Origin: Bacteroides luhongzhouii
GTDB taxonomy: Bacteria > Bacteroidota > Bacteroidia > Bacteroidales > Bacteroidaceae
Reading direction: 5' to 3'
DNA length: 64,000 nucleotides
Assembly (NCBI RefSeq): GCF_009193295.2
Contig: NZ_CP059973.1
Span: forward strand, 2,046,001-2,110,000
A program made the position numbers and the translations under genes. Positions within the stretch are counted from its first letter, which is position 1. Every line of letters begins with the position of its first letter. The notes under the pieces are model-generated. The model was not told where the DNA came from. It did not search any database and saw nothing but the letters and a program-made list of their open reading frames with translations. Positions 41,404 through 50,650 of this stretch are shown here, piece by piece.

Positions 41404-41919
41404 TTAATTTGAATATCCTAATTTTCTTAGGATTTCATCACTAATATCTATGCGTGGATTTGCAAATATTATGCCTGTTGCAGAGGCTCTGTCGATTACC
41501 AAATCATATCCATGTTGCTGTGATATAGCTTTTACAGCTTCATAAATATCGTCCTGAATCGGGGTTATCAACTTGTCTCTCATCTTGGCTAATTCACCTT
41601 CCGGACCGAAGTAATTACGCTTCAGCTCGGCTGCTTCTTTTTCCTTCGCTACGATTGCATCTTCTGTCTTTGTTTTTTGTGCGGCAGAAAGAGTGGAAGA
41701 TTTTGCCTGGTAATCCTGGAACATCTTCTGTGCTTCTTTAGCCAGAGCTTCTACTTCACTTTGGTATTTCTTCGTAGCTTCTTGCATTTGCTCATTAGCG
41801 CTTTGAGCTGCCGGAATATTCTTCATGATATATTCCGTATCGATCAGTGCAAATTTCTGTGCATTTGCCGCCATGCTGACAGCAAATAGCATCATGATTA
41901 ATAGAACAGACTTTCTCAT
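41404..41919 (-). CDS. OmpH/Skp-family periplasmic chaperone, first copy
   Basis: Skp-like chaperone of 171 residues when started at 41919, where MRKSVLLIMMLFAVSMAANA forms a clean signal peptide. An earlier ATG at 41943 overlaps the bamA stop and would add eight residues ahead of the signal. The mature protein has the KFALIDTEYIMKNIP start, a long coiled coil (about 40-110), and a C-terminal YDLVIDRASATGIIF strand. It sits directly after bamA, the classic location. Confidence 0.92.
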   Translation of the reverse strand: MRKSVLLIMMLFAVSMAANAQKFALIDTEYIMKNIPAAQSANEQMQEATKKYQSEVEALAKEAQKMFQDYQAKSSTLSAAQKTKTEDAIVAKEKEAAELKRNYFGPEGELAKMRDKLITPIQDDIYEAVKAISQQHGYDLVIDRASATGIIFANPRIDISDEILRKLGYSN

Positions 41920-41942
41920 AACGTTTAGTTTTTGATGATACA

Positions 41943-44597
41943 TTAGAATTCTTGTCCTAAGATAAAGTGGAATTGACTTCCTCCGTATTGTTTAGAACCA
42001 AATACTTTATCGAAACCGTAACCCCAGTCAATACCCATCATACCAATCATCGGCAGGAAGATACGAACACCGACACCGGCAGAACGTTTCAACTCGAATG
42101 GATTGAATTTCTTGATATCGTGCCATGCGTTACCAGCTTCAAGGAAACCTAACACATAAATGTTAGTACTTGTTTCCAGCATCAACGGATATCTTAATTC
42201 AATGCCAAGGCGTGCGTAAGCATAACCTTCAGATCCGTATGGAGTTAATGAGCTGTTTTCGTAACCACGCAAAGCAATACTTTCAGTTGCATAAGTTGAA
42301 TAGCCGGTCATACCGTCACCACCCACGTCGAATGTTCCGAACGGGGATTTCTTGTATTGGTTGTAATGACCTAACAAGCCGAATTCAGTACGTGTCATTA
42401 ACACCAGACATTTCGGATGTGCAATCGGGTCCATCAGCGGAGTATACGTTTTGCCTTTGAATTTCCATTTGTGGTATTCTATCCATTTATGAAGTTTATT
42501 CATGTTGTCCTGGGTAATGCTACCTGTTTCAGGGTTACTATAATATCCCTTATAGTCTTTACCGTCCATTAACGAGTAAGGCGGTGTGAGCTGAACTGAC
42601 AATGAGAAATCTGAACCTGAACGGGGGAAGATCGGGTTGTCAATAGAGTTACGTGCCAAAGTCAATGAAATGCTAAGGTCATTACATTTACCGTTGGTTA
42701 CCGGGAAATATTGCCAGTCGCTCAAGTTGTAGCGTTGGTAAGCTAATTCTGCAGAAAGAGTGAAATAGTCATCCGGCCATTTCAGACGTTTACCCCAACC
42801 TACGGAAAGTCCCCACATCTTGATAGACTTGTCCGGGTCATAATAGTTTTCGTAGTTGTTATAGTTTCCGTAATTGTACATACCATAACCGCCGTAACCA
42901 CTATACATACTGTTGTAGTAGTTGTTGAAGTAGCTGGAATTGTAGTAACGGCTACTGATGTCGGTCTGTACAGAGAAGAATGCCGATACAGAGAATGAGT
43001 TCGGACGTTTACCGCCAAACCATGGATCGAAGAATGAAATACTGTATGATTGGTAGTATTTAGCATTCGTCTGTCCGCTGATAGTCAACGTCTGTCCGTC
43101 ACCTTGCGGCAGGATACCACGGTAGTTTTCACCCGGGTGTAACAGGTTGGCTACAGAGAAGTTGGTAAACTTCAAACTCAATTTACCAATGATACCCGTT
43201 TGTCCCCAACCGGCAGAGAACTCTACCTGGTCATTAGCTTTCGAGGTCAAAGGCAAACCTATGTCAACAGTTCCGTTCATCGGATCCGGTTGAATATCCG
43301 GTTGCAGTTTTTCCGGGTCAAAGTGTCCCATCTGCTGGATTTCACGCAAAGAACGCATCAAGTCTTCTTTACTGAACAGCTGTCCCGGACGAATACGAAG
43401 TTCACGGCGAACGACGTTTTCATACAAGCGGTCGTTACCACTGATCTTAATCTTATTGATAGTAGCCTGACGGCCTTCATAGATTCTCATTTCGAGGTCG
43501 ATAGAGTCACCTACGATATTTACTTCTACCGGATCAAGGTTATAGAAGAGGTAACCGTTATTGTAATATAAGTTACCGATAGCATCATCATCTGTAGAAA
43601 CACGCTCATTCAACAACTTTTGGTTGTATACATCGCCTTTCTTCATGCGAAGCAGGAAGTTCAACTGTTCCGACGGATAAAGAGTATTACCTACCCATGT
43701 CACGTTACGGAGATAATATTTCTGGCCTTCATCTATATCCAGATATACATCTACTGTCTTTTCATCATACTGTGAAATGCTGTCTTTAACGATCATTGCG
43801 TCACGATATCCCAGCTCATTATACTTGTCGATGATAAGTTGTTTATCTGCTTCAAAGTTTTCCGGCACGAATTTCTTGGTGCGGAACAAGTTTAGAAGTT
43901 TACCTTTCTCATTGGTTTTCTTCATTACTTTTTTCAGCTTGGAAGCCTTGATTGCAGTATTTCCTGCAATAGTGATTTTGTGTACTTTGATTTTCTCTTT
44001 TTTGTCTATATCAATGTCCACGATCACCTGATTCTCGCTGGAAGGATCGTCTTTTTGTGCGATGATTACTTCGGCGTTTTTGAATCCCTTGTCATCAAAA
44101 TAACGTTTAATCAATGTTTTGGCACGGTCTACGGTATTCGGAGTAATCTGCATACCTTTTACCATTCCTAGCTTGGCCTCAAGGTCCGTACGTTCTGACT
44201 TTTTCACACCATGATAGCGTACATCTGCAATACGTGGGCGTTGTGTCAGACTGATTTTTAACCAGATTTTGTTGCCTTCTATTTTTTCGGCTGTAATTTG
44301 TACATTCGAGAACAAACCATGACGCCAATAACGTTTGATTGCTCCAGTGATTTCGTCACCCGGCACAGTAATTGTTTGTCCTACCGATAGTCCGGATAGT
44401 CCAATCAATACATAGTCTTCATAATTCTTCACGCCTTCGACTTTAATATCTGCTATCTCATACTTTTTGGGTGTACCGGAGTATAAGATGACAGGTTTTG
44501 AGTCTTCATCAGTGTTAGCATTTTGCGCAACGCCTGTTGTCGCAAAGCAGCACAGGCAGACAAACGTTATGAATATAAAGGAAATACGATAATGCAT
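41943..44597 (-). CDS. bamA: Outer-membrane protein assembly factor BamA
   Basis: Essential outer-membrane insertase of 884 residues. A signal peptide (ending Gly-Val-Ala-Gln) is followed by five POTRA domains (about 45-450) and a 16-strand Omp85 barrel. The barrel begins near VEFSAGWGQTG and ends ...FHFILGQEF with the terminal Phe. An extracellular-loop stretch encoded near 42830-42955 is very rich in Tyr, Asn and Gly. It follows uppS after 30 bp and leads into two skp genes. Confidence 0.96.
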   Translation of the reverse strand: MHYRISFIFITFVCLCCFATTGVAQNANTDEDSKPVILYSGTPKKYEIADIKVEGVKNYEDYVLIGLSGLSVGQTITVPGDEITGAIKRYWRHGLFSNVQITAEKIEGNKIWLKISLTQRPRIADVRYHGVKKSERTDLEAKLGMVKGMQITPNTVDRAKTLIKRYFDDKGFKNAEVIIAQKDDPSSENQVIVDIDIDKKEKIKVHKITIAGNTAIKASKLKKVMKKTNEKGKLLNLFRTKKFVPENFEADKQLIIDKYNELGYRDAMIVKDSISQYDEKTVDVYLDIDEGQKYYLRNVTWVGNTLYPSEQLNFLLRMKKGDVYNQKLLNERVSTDDDAIGNLYYNNGYLFYNLDPVEVNIVGDSIDLEMRIYEGRQATINKIKISGNDRLYENVVRRELRIRPGQLFSKEDLMRSLREIQQMGHFDPEKLQPDIQPDPMNGTVDIGLPLTSKANDQVEFSAGWGQTGIIGKLSLKFTNFSVANLLHPGENYRGILPQGDGQTLTISGQTNAKYYQSYSISFFDPWFGGKRPNSFSVSAFFSVQTDISSRYYNSSYFNNYYNSMYSGYGGYGMYNYGNYNNYENYYDPDKSIKMWGLSVGWGKRLKWPDDYFTLSAELAYQRYNLSDWQYFPVTNGKCNDLSISLTLARNSIDNPIFPRSGSDFSLSVQLTPPYSLMDGKDYKGYYSNPETGSITQDNMNKLHKWIEYHKWKFKGKTYTPLMDPIAHPKCLVLMTRTEFGLLGHYNQYKKSPFGTFDVGGDGMTGYSTYATESIALRGYENSSLTPYGSEGYAYARLGIELRYPLMLETSTNIYVLGFLEAGNAWHDIKKFNPFELKRSAGVGVRIFLPMIGMMGIDWGYGFDKVFGSKQYGGSQFHFILGQEF

Positions 44598-44627
44598 TTA
44601 TGTTATAATTTGATGTTTCGAGTTATA

Positions 44628-45362
44628 TTAGCTGATTTGTTCACTGGTTTTGCCGAATCGGCGTTCCCTTTGTTGGTATTCCCAAATGGCTTTGTAGAGT
44701 TCTTCTTTGTCGAAGTCCGGCCAAAAGGTATCACAAAAATAAAGCTCCGAATAAGCACATTGCCATAAGAGATAATTGCTTAGCCGGATTTCTCCTCCCG
44801 TTCGGATCAGTAAATCCGGGTCGGGCATAAAATTAGTATCCAGATGAGATGAGATACACTCATCGGTTATTTGCTCGGGAGATATTTCTCCCGTTTTTAC
44901 TTGCGTCGCTATTTGCCGTACCGCTTCTGTTATTTCCCAACGGGATGAGTAACTAAGAGCTAGTACCATATACATTCCACTATTCCTGGATGTGCGTTCT
45001 ATACATGACGTCAAACTTTTCTGCACTTCAACCGGTAACTTCTTGAAATCACCGATTACGTTGAAGCGAATATTGTTCTTCATCAGTGTCTCTTCTTCAA
45101 TAGATTCTAGCAATAGATTCATCAAAGCCGCTATCTCGTCTTGCGGCCGATTCCAGTTCTCGGTTGAGAAGGTGTAAAGTGTCAGGTACTTAATCCCCAG
45201 CCTGGCAGCATCTTCAGTAATATTCTGTACCGTTTCTGCGCCAGCACGGTGACCGTAAGTACGTTCTTCCCCTCGTTGTTTTGCCCATCGTCCGTTTCCA
45301 TCCATAATGATAGCTACGTGTTGTGGTATCCGAGTTTTGTCTATTTGTTCTATATAGGACAT
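44628..45362 (-). CDS. uppS: Isoprenyl transferase (undecaprenyl diphosphate synthase)
   Basis: cis-Prenyltransferase of 244 residues that makes the C55 lipid carrier for cell-wall and glycan synthesis. Motifs: [17 protein letters not shown] near residue 15, the GHRAG block, [11 protein letters not shown], and the C-terminal [19 protein letters not shown] and TFWPDF. It lies between a DUF6242 lipoprotein gene and bamA with short gaps, so the envelope genes are probably cotranscribed. Confidence 0.96.
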   Translation of the reverse strand: MSYIEQIDKTRIPQHVAIIMDGNGRWAKQRGEERTYGHRAGAETVQNITEDAARLGIKYLTLYTFSTENWNRPQDEIAALMNLLLESIEEETLMKNNIRFNVIGDFKKLPVEVQKSLTSCIERTSRNSGMYMVLALSYSSRWEITEAVRQIATQVKTGEISPEQITDECISSHLDTNFMPDPDLLIRTGGEIRLSNYLLWQCAYSELYFCDTFWPDFDKEELYKAIWEYQQRERRFGKTSEQIS

Positions 45363-45387
45363 CTTCTTATTTTAAACGTATACGTTT

Positions 45388-46866
45388 TTATTTCCCGGCT
45401 TTTGCCAAATCAAACCATAGTTGATTAAGACGACCACGCCATACCTCTGATTTATAAGAATAAGTATGGTGGTTCGTAGCTCGTGTACTATCGTCATCTT
45501 CTACTTCTTCATCAAAACTAGCATTGCCTGCACTGAAAAGAATATAGATGCTATTATTGCCTTCATTTACTACAGTTGAATAGCTTGCTCTACCCCTGAA
45601 TTCCGGCTTTTCCGGACTTGGTTTAAAGCCAGACTCACTCCAATCCTGATAAGGTAGATAAAATTTCTTATTTGCCTTTTTCCATGCAATACCTGCTTCA
45701 GAAACATAGAATGATTCAAATTCCTCTCCGAAAATATAGAACTTATTGTTATAATATATAATGGAAGGGTTGGTCAATGCAGGACAACTTGTATCTACAT
45801 TATTGGGCGGTAGCGAAATCCATATCTCTCCCATATATGCCCAAGGTACAATCGTTTCGGTTTCTCCAACAGTTGGTTGCTTTTTATATTTACCAATCAA
45901 CATGATTCCTTCCTTGTTAGTAGCTGTTGTATAGGTAGTGTAGGAAATATTGCCAATCGGGAAGTCATCCGGTACTTCTTGAAGCTTCTTTTCTGTCTCT
46001 GCTATAGATGCGATTTCAGCGGTTGAATCAAATACTCTCTTGCCGTCATCAGTCTTGATATATGTTATTTTATTACTTAGTGGTGCCAGAAGCAAATTGA
46101 CGTGATTGCCACTAAATAAATCTGACTCTGACCATGTTGTTCCGTCTGTGGACTCATATACCTTTCCATCTTCTGTTGCAGATGTTGCATATAGTTTCTT
46201 CTTATATGATAAAATTGAAGAAGGGAGTTTGTCGTCAAATTTAGATTTGCTGTCACTCACAACACTTGAGCTCCAATTCATTGTGTTACCTATTTGTGCA
46301 CGGTATACAGTGAGGCTACCATTAGAAATAGAATAAGTCAAAATGTCATTCTCTAAAACTACAGTTTTTTGCTCTCCTGTGAGTTTGTCATCATTAATGT
46401 TTCCACAGTAATCCCATCTTAACGAATCCGGATCATACTGATGCACATTTACCTTAATGGTATATTCCTTAGTTTGATTAGGAGATATACCTGCTAAGGC
46501 TTCTGTCGACCATACCTTTATAGTAAGTGGCTCCCGAAGATCGATAGAATCATTGATGTTTATGACAGAATCGTTACCGCTTTTGTCTTTCATTGTAACG
46601 ACGCCTGATGCCGTTGTTAATGTTTTGATTAAAATCTTGTCAATGATGGTATCGGCATGAACAGGAAGAGAGTCTTCGTTATAGATTTCACGTGATAATT
46701 GGTCAATTGTGAATTTATAACTCCCAAGGCCTGCTGTGTCAAGTGCAAACGCATGTATAGTTGCATCCGGGCTATATTCGATGTTATTATCGTCATCAAG
46801 ACATGACGTTATAACAAATGACACCATGAAAAAACTCGCAATGAATGATAAAAACTTTATTTTCAT
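45388..46866 (-). CDS. DUF6242-type lipoprotein
   Basis: Lipoprotein of 492 residues with lipobox Val-Ile-Thr-Ser-Cys followed by Leu-Asp-Asp-Asp. An N-terminal Ig-like region (about 30-140) is followed by a beta-propeller-like part with repeats of the type LPSSILSYKKKLYATSATEDGK in separate segments. This resembles DUF6242. A -7 box TATTTTTG (46895-46902, minus) precedes it, making it the first gene of the uppS-bamA operon. A role in outer-membrane biogenesis is possible from context only. Confidence 0.75.
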   Translation of the reverse strand: MKIKFLSFIASFFMVSFVITSCLDDDNNIEYSPDATIHAFALDTAGLGSYKFTIDQLSREIYNEDSLPVHADTIIDKILIKTLTTASGVVTMKDKSGNDSVININDSIDLREPLTIKVWSTEALAGISPNQTKEYTIKVNVHQYDPDSLRWDYCGNINDDKLTGEQKTVVLENDILTYSISNGSLTVYRAQIGNTMNWSSSVVSDSKSKFDDKLPSSILSYKKKLYATSATEDGKVYESTDGTTWSESDLFSGNHVNLLLAPLSNKITYIKTDDGKRVFDSTAEIASIAETEKKLQEVPDDFPIGNISYTTYTTATNKEGIMLIGKYKKQPTVGETETIVPWAYMGEIWISLPPNNVDTSCPALTNPSIIYYNNKFYIFGEEFESFYVSEAGIAWKKANKKFYLPYQDWSESGFKPSPEKPEFRGRASYSTVVNEGNNSIYILFSAGNASFDEEVEDDDSTRATNHHTYSYKSEVWRGRLNQLWFDLAKAGK

Positions 46867-46894
46867 TTGAAAGATTGTGTTTATTTACAAGTTG

Positions 46895-46902
46895 CAAAAA
46901 TA
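46895..46902 (-). promoter_or_regulatory. -7 box for the DUF6242-uppS-bamA operon
   Basis: TATTTTTG on the minus strand, 28 bases before the start codon at 46866. Confidence 0.5.
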
Positions 46903-47008
46903 GAAACATTTTTTCCGATAATGAACATTACAGGTAAGTTTTATATAAAATTATAGATAATAACACTGTTTTTATCGACATAAAACCCCCTGAATAGAAC
47001 TATCTTAG

Positions 47009-48064
47009 CTATATTCGACGAACATGATGCCAAATTTGTCTTTCGAAGTGTTCTTCTATCGAATAACTAAAATTATCGTCCATTTGAGGTGCTTTAACAC
47101 CGGAATGTAACCGGTTGGGGCACTTTTCGATATAGGCTTCATCCCATAGCTCATTATCAATGAATGATTGCAGCAATTGCCTGCCTCCTTCCACCAATAA
47201 TGATTGTATTTTTCGTTGATACAATGCTTCCATGATCTGTTTCAGTGGGTTATGGTTAAAGTTAATGGTAATATATGTGATGTTCTTTTTTTCTAGCTGT
47301 TGTTTTTCAGTAAAGATTAATGTAGGCACGTTACCATCGAAAATATGTAAATCATTTGGAAGAGATAATGTGCGGTCTAATACAATGCGTATCGGGTTAT
47401 GTCCATACCAGTTGCGTACCGTAAGTGACGGATTATCCAATAAAGCAGTTCGCCTGCCTACCATAATCGCATCCGCCTCCGCTCTTTTTTTATGCACTAG
47501 CATGGAAGTAAGAGGAGAGGAGAGGACTACCGGTTTTCCGTCTGTACGTTCTATATCAATAAAGTGATCGGCGGATTCTGCCCATTTCAGTGTGATGAAA
47601 GGACGGTGAAGTGTATTAAAAATGATAAAACGACGAATCAGCGATTTACATTCTTCCTCTAATACACCGACTGTCACTTCCCGTCCGGCATCCCGTAATT
47701 TCTGGATTCCCCGTCCGGCTACTTCTGAAAAAGGGTCTTGACAACCGATAACAATGCGGGGAATCTGCTTTTCTATAATAAGATCGGCACAAGGAGGCGT
47801 TTTTCCATAGTGGGAGCAAGGCTCCAGACTGACATAAATTGTAGAATGTTTCAATAATGACTCATCTTTGACAGAACGGATTGCGTTAACCTCCGCATGC
47901 GCCTCGCCGCAGCGAATGTGATAACCTTCACCGATAATACGCCCGTCACATACGATAACAGCCCCTACCATCGGGTTTGGAGGCACATTGCATAACCCAT
48001 TCTTTGCAAGCTCAATGCAACGCCTCATGTATTTTTCTTCTTCCATTTTGGTGCTCTTCGCCAT
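47009..48064 (-). CDS. ribD: Bifunctional riboflavin deaminase/reductase RibD
   Basis: Two steps of riboflavin synthesis in one protein. The deaminase domain (about 1-145) has zinc motifs HAEVNAIRS and EPCSHYGKTPPCADLI. The reductase domain (about 150-350) has TLKWAESADHFI and a C-terminal LLVEGGRQLLQSF. Start at 48064 gives 351 residues and precedes the divergent prmC without overlap. An in-frame ATG at 48130 would run into prmC, and Met at 48046 is a further alternative. No FMN riboswitch-like structure was recognised. Confidence 0.94.
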   Translation of the reverse strand: MAKSTKMEEEKYMRRCIELAKNGLCNVPPNPMVGAVIVCDGRIIGEGYHIRCGEAHAEVNAIRSVKDESLLKHSTIYVSLEPCSHYGKTPPCADLIIEKQIPRIVIGCQDPFSEVAGRGIQKLRDAGREVTVGVLEEECKSLIRRFIIFNTLHRPFITLKWAESADHFIDIERTDGKPVVLSSPLTSMLVHKKRAEADAIMVGRRTALLDNPSLTVRNWYGHNPIRIVLDRTLSLPNDLHIFDGNVPTLIFTEKQQLEKKNITYITINFNHNPLKQIMEALYQRKIQSLLVEGGRQLLQSFIDNELWDEAYIEKCPNRLHSGVKAPQMDDNFSYSIEEHFERQIWHHVRRI

Positions 48065-48072
48065 ATTATTCT

Positions 48073-48080
48073 TACTTTTG
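48073..48080 (+). promoter_or_regulatory. -7 box for prmC
   Basis: TACTTTTG, 20 bases before the prmC start at 48101, in the short ribD-prmC gap. Confidence 0.5.
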
Positions 48081-48100
48081 CACTTCGAAATTGTGAAAAT

Positions 48101-48937
48101 ATGAATCGTATCACCGCTTACATTCGCCAATCTTTGCAGGAAATCTATCCACCGGAAGAGGTAAAAGCCCTTTCGATGCTGATTTGTTGCGACATGTTAG
48201 GTTTAGATGCGCTCGATATTTACATGGGCAAAGATATAATTTTATCCGAATGCAAACAGCGTGAATTAGAAAACATTATATTCCGTTTACAGAAAAATGA
48301 GCCTATACAGTACATTCGAGGTTTTGCGGAGTTTTGTGGAAGGAATTTTAAGGTTGCTTCCGGCGTACTGATTCCCCGACCGGAGACTGCGGAACTTGTG
48401 GAGCTAATAGTGGAGGAGAATCCGAATGCCCGTCGTCTATTAGATATAGGTACGGGAAGCGGATGTATTGCGATCTCTTTGGATAAAAAACTTCCGGATG
48501 CAGAAGTAGAAGCTTGGGATATTTCGGAAGAAGCATTGGTTGTTGCCCGTGAAAACAATGACGTCTTGGAAGCCGGGGTGAGATTTCTACAAAGAGATGT
48601 TCTGGCCGATGATTGGGAAAAGACACCGTCTTTCGATGTTATTGTCAGCAATCCGCCTTATGTGACCGAAACGGAAAAGAACGAAATGGACGCTAATGTC
48701 CTTGATTGGGAACCGGGACTGGCCCTGTTTGTTCCTGACGAGGACCCTTTACGGTTTTATAATCGCATAGCCCGTCTGGGAAGTGAATTACTCTTGCCGG
48801 GTGGGAAACTTTATTTTGAAATCAACCAGGCCTATGGCCGGGAAACAGCACACATACTTGAAATGAACCAATATCGTGATGTTCGTGTTATAAGAGACAT
48901 ATTTGGAAAAGATAGAATAGTTACAGCTAACCGATGA
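48101..48937 (+). CDS. prmC: Peptide chain release factor glutamine methyltransferase
   Basis: Methylates the GGQ glutamine of release factors with S-adenosylmethionine. The 278-residue protein has the N-terminal helical domain (about 1-85), the SAM loop LLDIGTGSGCIAISL near residue 115, and the substrate motif VSNPPYVTETE near residue 185. Its stop overlaps recX by 4 bases. Confidence 0.95.
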   Translation: MNRITAYIRQSLQEIYPPEEVKALSMLICCDMLGLDALDIYMGKDIILSECKQRELENIIFRLQKNEPIQYIRGFAEFCGRNFKVASGVLIPRPETAELVELIVEENPNARRLLDIGTGSGCIAISLDKKLPDAEVEAWDISEEALVVARENNDVLEAGVRFLQRDVLADDWEKTPSFDVIVSNPPYVTETEKNEMDANVLDWEPGLALFVPDEDPLRFYNRIARLGSELLLPGGKLYFEINQAYGRETAHILEMNQYRDVRVIRDIFGKDRIVTANR

Positions 48938-49416
48938 GTGCACAATTAACTGATGAAGAGGCTTTAAATCGCGTAGCCTCTTACTGCTCCACTGCCGAGC
49001 ATTGCCGGGCAGAAATAAATGAGAAGTTACAACGTTGGGGAATAGCCTATGATACCATTGCGCGTATTCTTGACCGACTGGAATCAGAGAAGTTTATCGA
49101 TGATGAACGTTTCTGCAGAGCTTTTGTGAATGACAAGTTCCGCTTTGCCAAATGGGGAAAAATGAAAATAGCCCAGGAACTTTATATGAAGAAGATCCCA
49201 TCTGATGTGGCATGGCGTTATTTGAATGAAATTGATGAAGAAGAATACCTTTCTATTCTGCGTGATCTGCTGGCTTCCAAACGGAAAAGTATCCATGCAG
49301 CAGACGATTATGAATTGAATGGAAAGCTGATGCGATTCGCTATGAGTCGTGGCTTTGAACTGAAAGATATTAAGCGTTGTATCGACGTTCCTGATGAAGA
49401 GGAACAAATTGACTGA
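48934..49416 (+). CDS. recX: Regulatory protein RecX
   Basis: RecA modulator of 160 residues made of three-helix repeats. The sequence LNRVASYCSTAEHCRAEINEKLQRWG followed (in separate blocks) by FIDDERFCRAFVNDKFRFAKWG matches RecX. It starts within the prmC stop, so the two are translationally coupled. recA is not in the window. Confidence 0.9.
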   Translation: MSAQLTDEEALNRVASYCSTAEHCRAEINEKLQRWGIAYDTIARILDRLESEKFIDDERFCRAFVNDKFRFAKWGKMKIAQELYMKKIPSDVAWRYLNEIDEEEYLSILRDLLASKRKSIHAADDYELNGKLMRFAMSRGFELKDIKRCIDVPDEEEQID

Positions 49417-49458
49417 AAAAATAAACGGATTCTTCTTTTTATTCTCGTTCAATTTCTG

Positions 49459-49466
49459 TACTTTTG
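49459..49466 (+). promoter_or_regulatory. -7 box for pyrE
   Basis: TACTTTTG, 28 bases before the pyrE start. Confidence 0.5.
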
Positions 49467-49494
49467 CGGCAAATAATTAATAGTTAGTTTAGTT

Positions 49495-50133
49495 ATGAAA
49501 AACTTAGAGAGACTATTTGCGGAGAAACTGTTGAAGATTAAAGCTATTAAACTTCAACCCGCTAACCCTTTTACATGGGCTTCTGGATGGAAATCCCCCT
49601 TTTACTGTGACAACCGTAAAACTCTGTCCTATCCTTCTCTTCGTAATTTTGTGAAGATTGAAATTACACGTCTGATATTGGAACGATTCGGACAGGTGGA
49701 TGCGATTGCTGGTGTAGCTACAGGCGCTATTCCGCAGGGAGCTTTAGTAGCTGATGCATTGAATCTGCCGTTCGTGTATGTTCGTTCTACCCCCAAAGAT
49801 CATGGATTGGAAAACCTGATTGAAGGTGAACTTCGTCCGGGTATGAAAGTCGTAGTCGTAGAGGATTTGATTTCTACAGGTGGTAGTAGTTTGAAGGCTG
49901 TTGAAGCAATTCGTCGCGATGGTTGCGAAGTAATCGGTATGGTTGCAGCTTATACGTATGGATTCCCGGTAGCAGAAGAGGCATTCAAAAATGCAAAGGT
50001 GACTTTGGTAACGTTGACCAATTATGAAGCAGTGCTTGATGTTGCTCTTCGTACAGGTTATATCGAAGAAGAAGACATACAGACATTGAACGAATGGCGT
50101 AAAGACCCTGCTCATTGGGATGCTGGAAAATAA
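49495..50133 (+). CDS. pyrE: Orotate phosphoribosyltransferase
   Basis: Forms orotidine monophosphate in pyrimidine synthesis. The 212-residue protein shows FTWASGWKSPFYCDNRK near residue 25, IAGVATGAIPQGALVAD, and the PRPP motif VVVEDLISTGGSS near residue 120. Its own promoter and terminator suggest a single-gene unit. Confidence 0.96.
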   Translation: MKNLERLFAEKLLKIKAIKLQPANPFTWASGWKSPFYCDNRKTLSYPSLRNFVKIEITRLILERFGQVDAIAGVATGAIPQGALVADALNLPFVYVRSTPKDHGLENLIEGELRPGMKVVVVEDLISTGGSSLKAVEAIRRDGCEVIGMVAAYTYGFPVAEEAFKNAKVTLVTLTNYEAVLDVALRTGYIEEEDIQTLNEWRKDPAHWDAGK

Positions 50134-50162
50134 GATTCATTTTTTGATCAAACATATTCGGT

Positions 50163-50207
50163 AAAAAGAACTGTTCGGACAATATTTGGCCGGATTGTTC
50201 TTTTTTT
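50163..50207 (+). terminator. Terminator after pyrE
   Basis: AAAAAGAAC (50163-50171) pairs with GTTCTTTTT (50197-50205), with inner TTCGG/CCGGA pairing, and a T-run to 50207. Confidence 0.8.
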
Positions 50208-50228
50208 GTTTTATACTAATAGAAAATT

Positions 50229-50639
50229 ATGAGTAATTTTGAGAGTAGTGTCAAGGTAATACCTTACAGTCAGGAGCGCGTATATAATAAACTTTCGGAT
50301 TTAAGTAATCTGGAAGCAGTCAAAGACCGTTTGCCAAAAGATAAGGTGCAGGATTTGAGTTTTGATTCGGACACGTTGAGTTTTAGTGTTTCTCCTATTG
50401 GACAATTGACTTTGCAAATTGTAGAGCGCGATCCTTGTAAGTGTATAAAATTGGCAACAACTAACTCTCCTCTTCCTTTTAATATGTGGATTCAATTGGT
50501 TGAAACTGCAGAAGAAGAGTGTAAAGTGAAGGTAACTATCGGAATGGACCTTAATCCATTTATGAAAGCAATGGTGCAGAAACCTCTCCAGGAAGGTTTG
50601 GAGAAGATGGTTGATATGCTGGCAGTTATTGAATATTAA
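50229..50639 (+). CDS. SRPBCC-fold (polyketide cyclase-like) protein
   Basis: Cytoplasmic protein of 136 residues with the START/SRPBCC helix-grip pattern: ESSVKVIPYSQERVYNKLSDL at the start (in two blocks), a central beta region, and a long C-terminal helix. It lies 11 bp before argH and may be cotranscribed with it. Ligand unknown. No catalytic residues can be assigned. Confidence 0.78.
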   Translation: MSNFESSVKVIPYSQERVYNKLSDLSNLEAVKDRLPKDKVQDLSFDSDTLSFSVSPIGQLTLQIVERDPCKCIKLATTNSPLPFNMWIQLVETAEEECKVKVTIGMDLNPFMKAMVQKPLQEGLEKMVDMLAVIEY

Positions 50640-50650
50640 TCTTATTTTTT

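Noticed and set aside
46900..48100. FMN riboswitch upstream of ribD
   Set aside because: The ribD-prmC gap is only about 36 bases and contains a prmC promoter; no RFN element fits.
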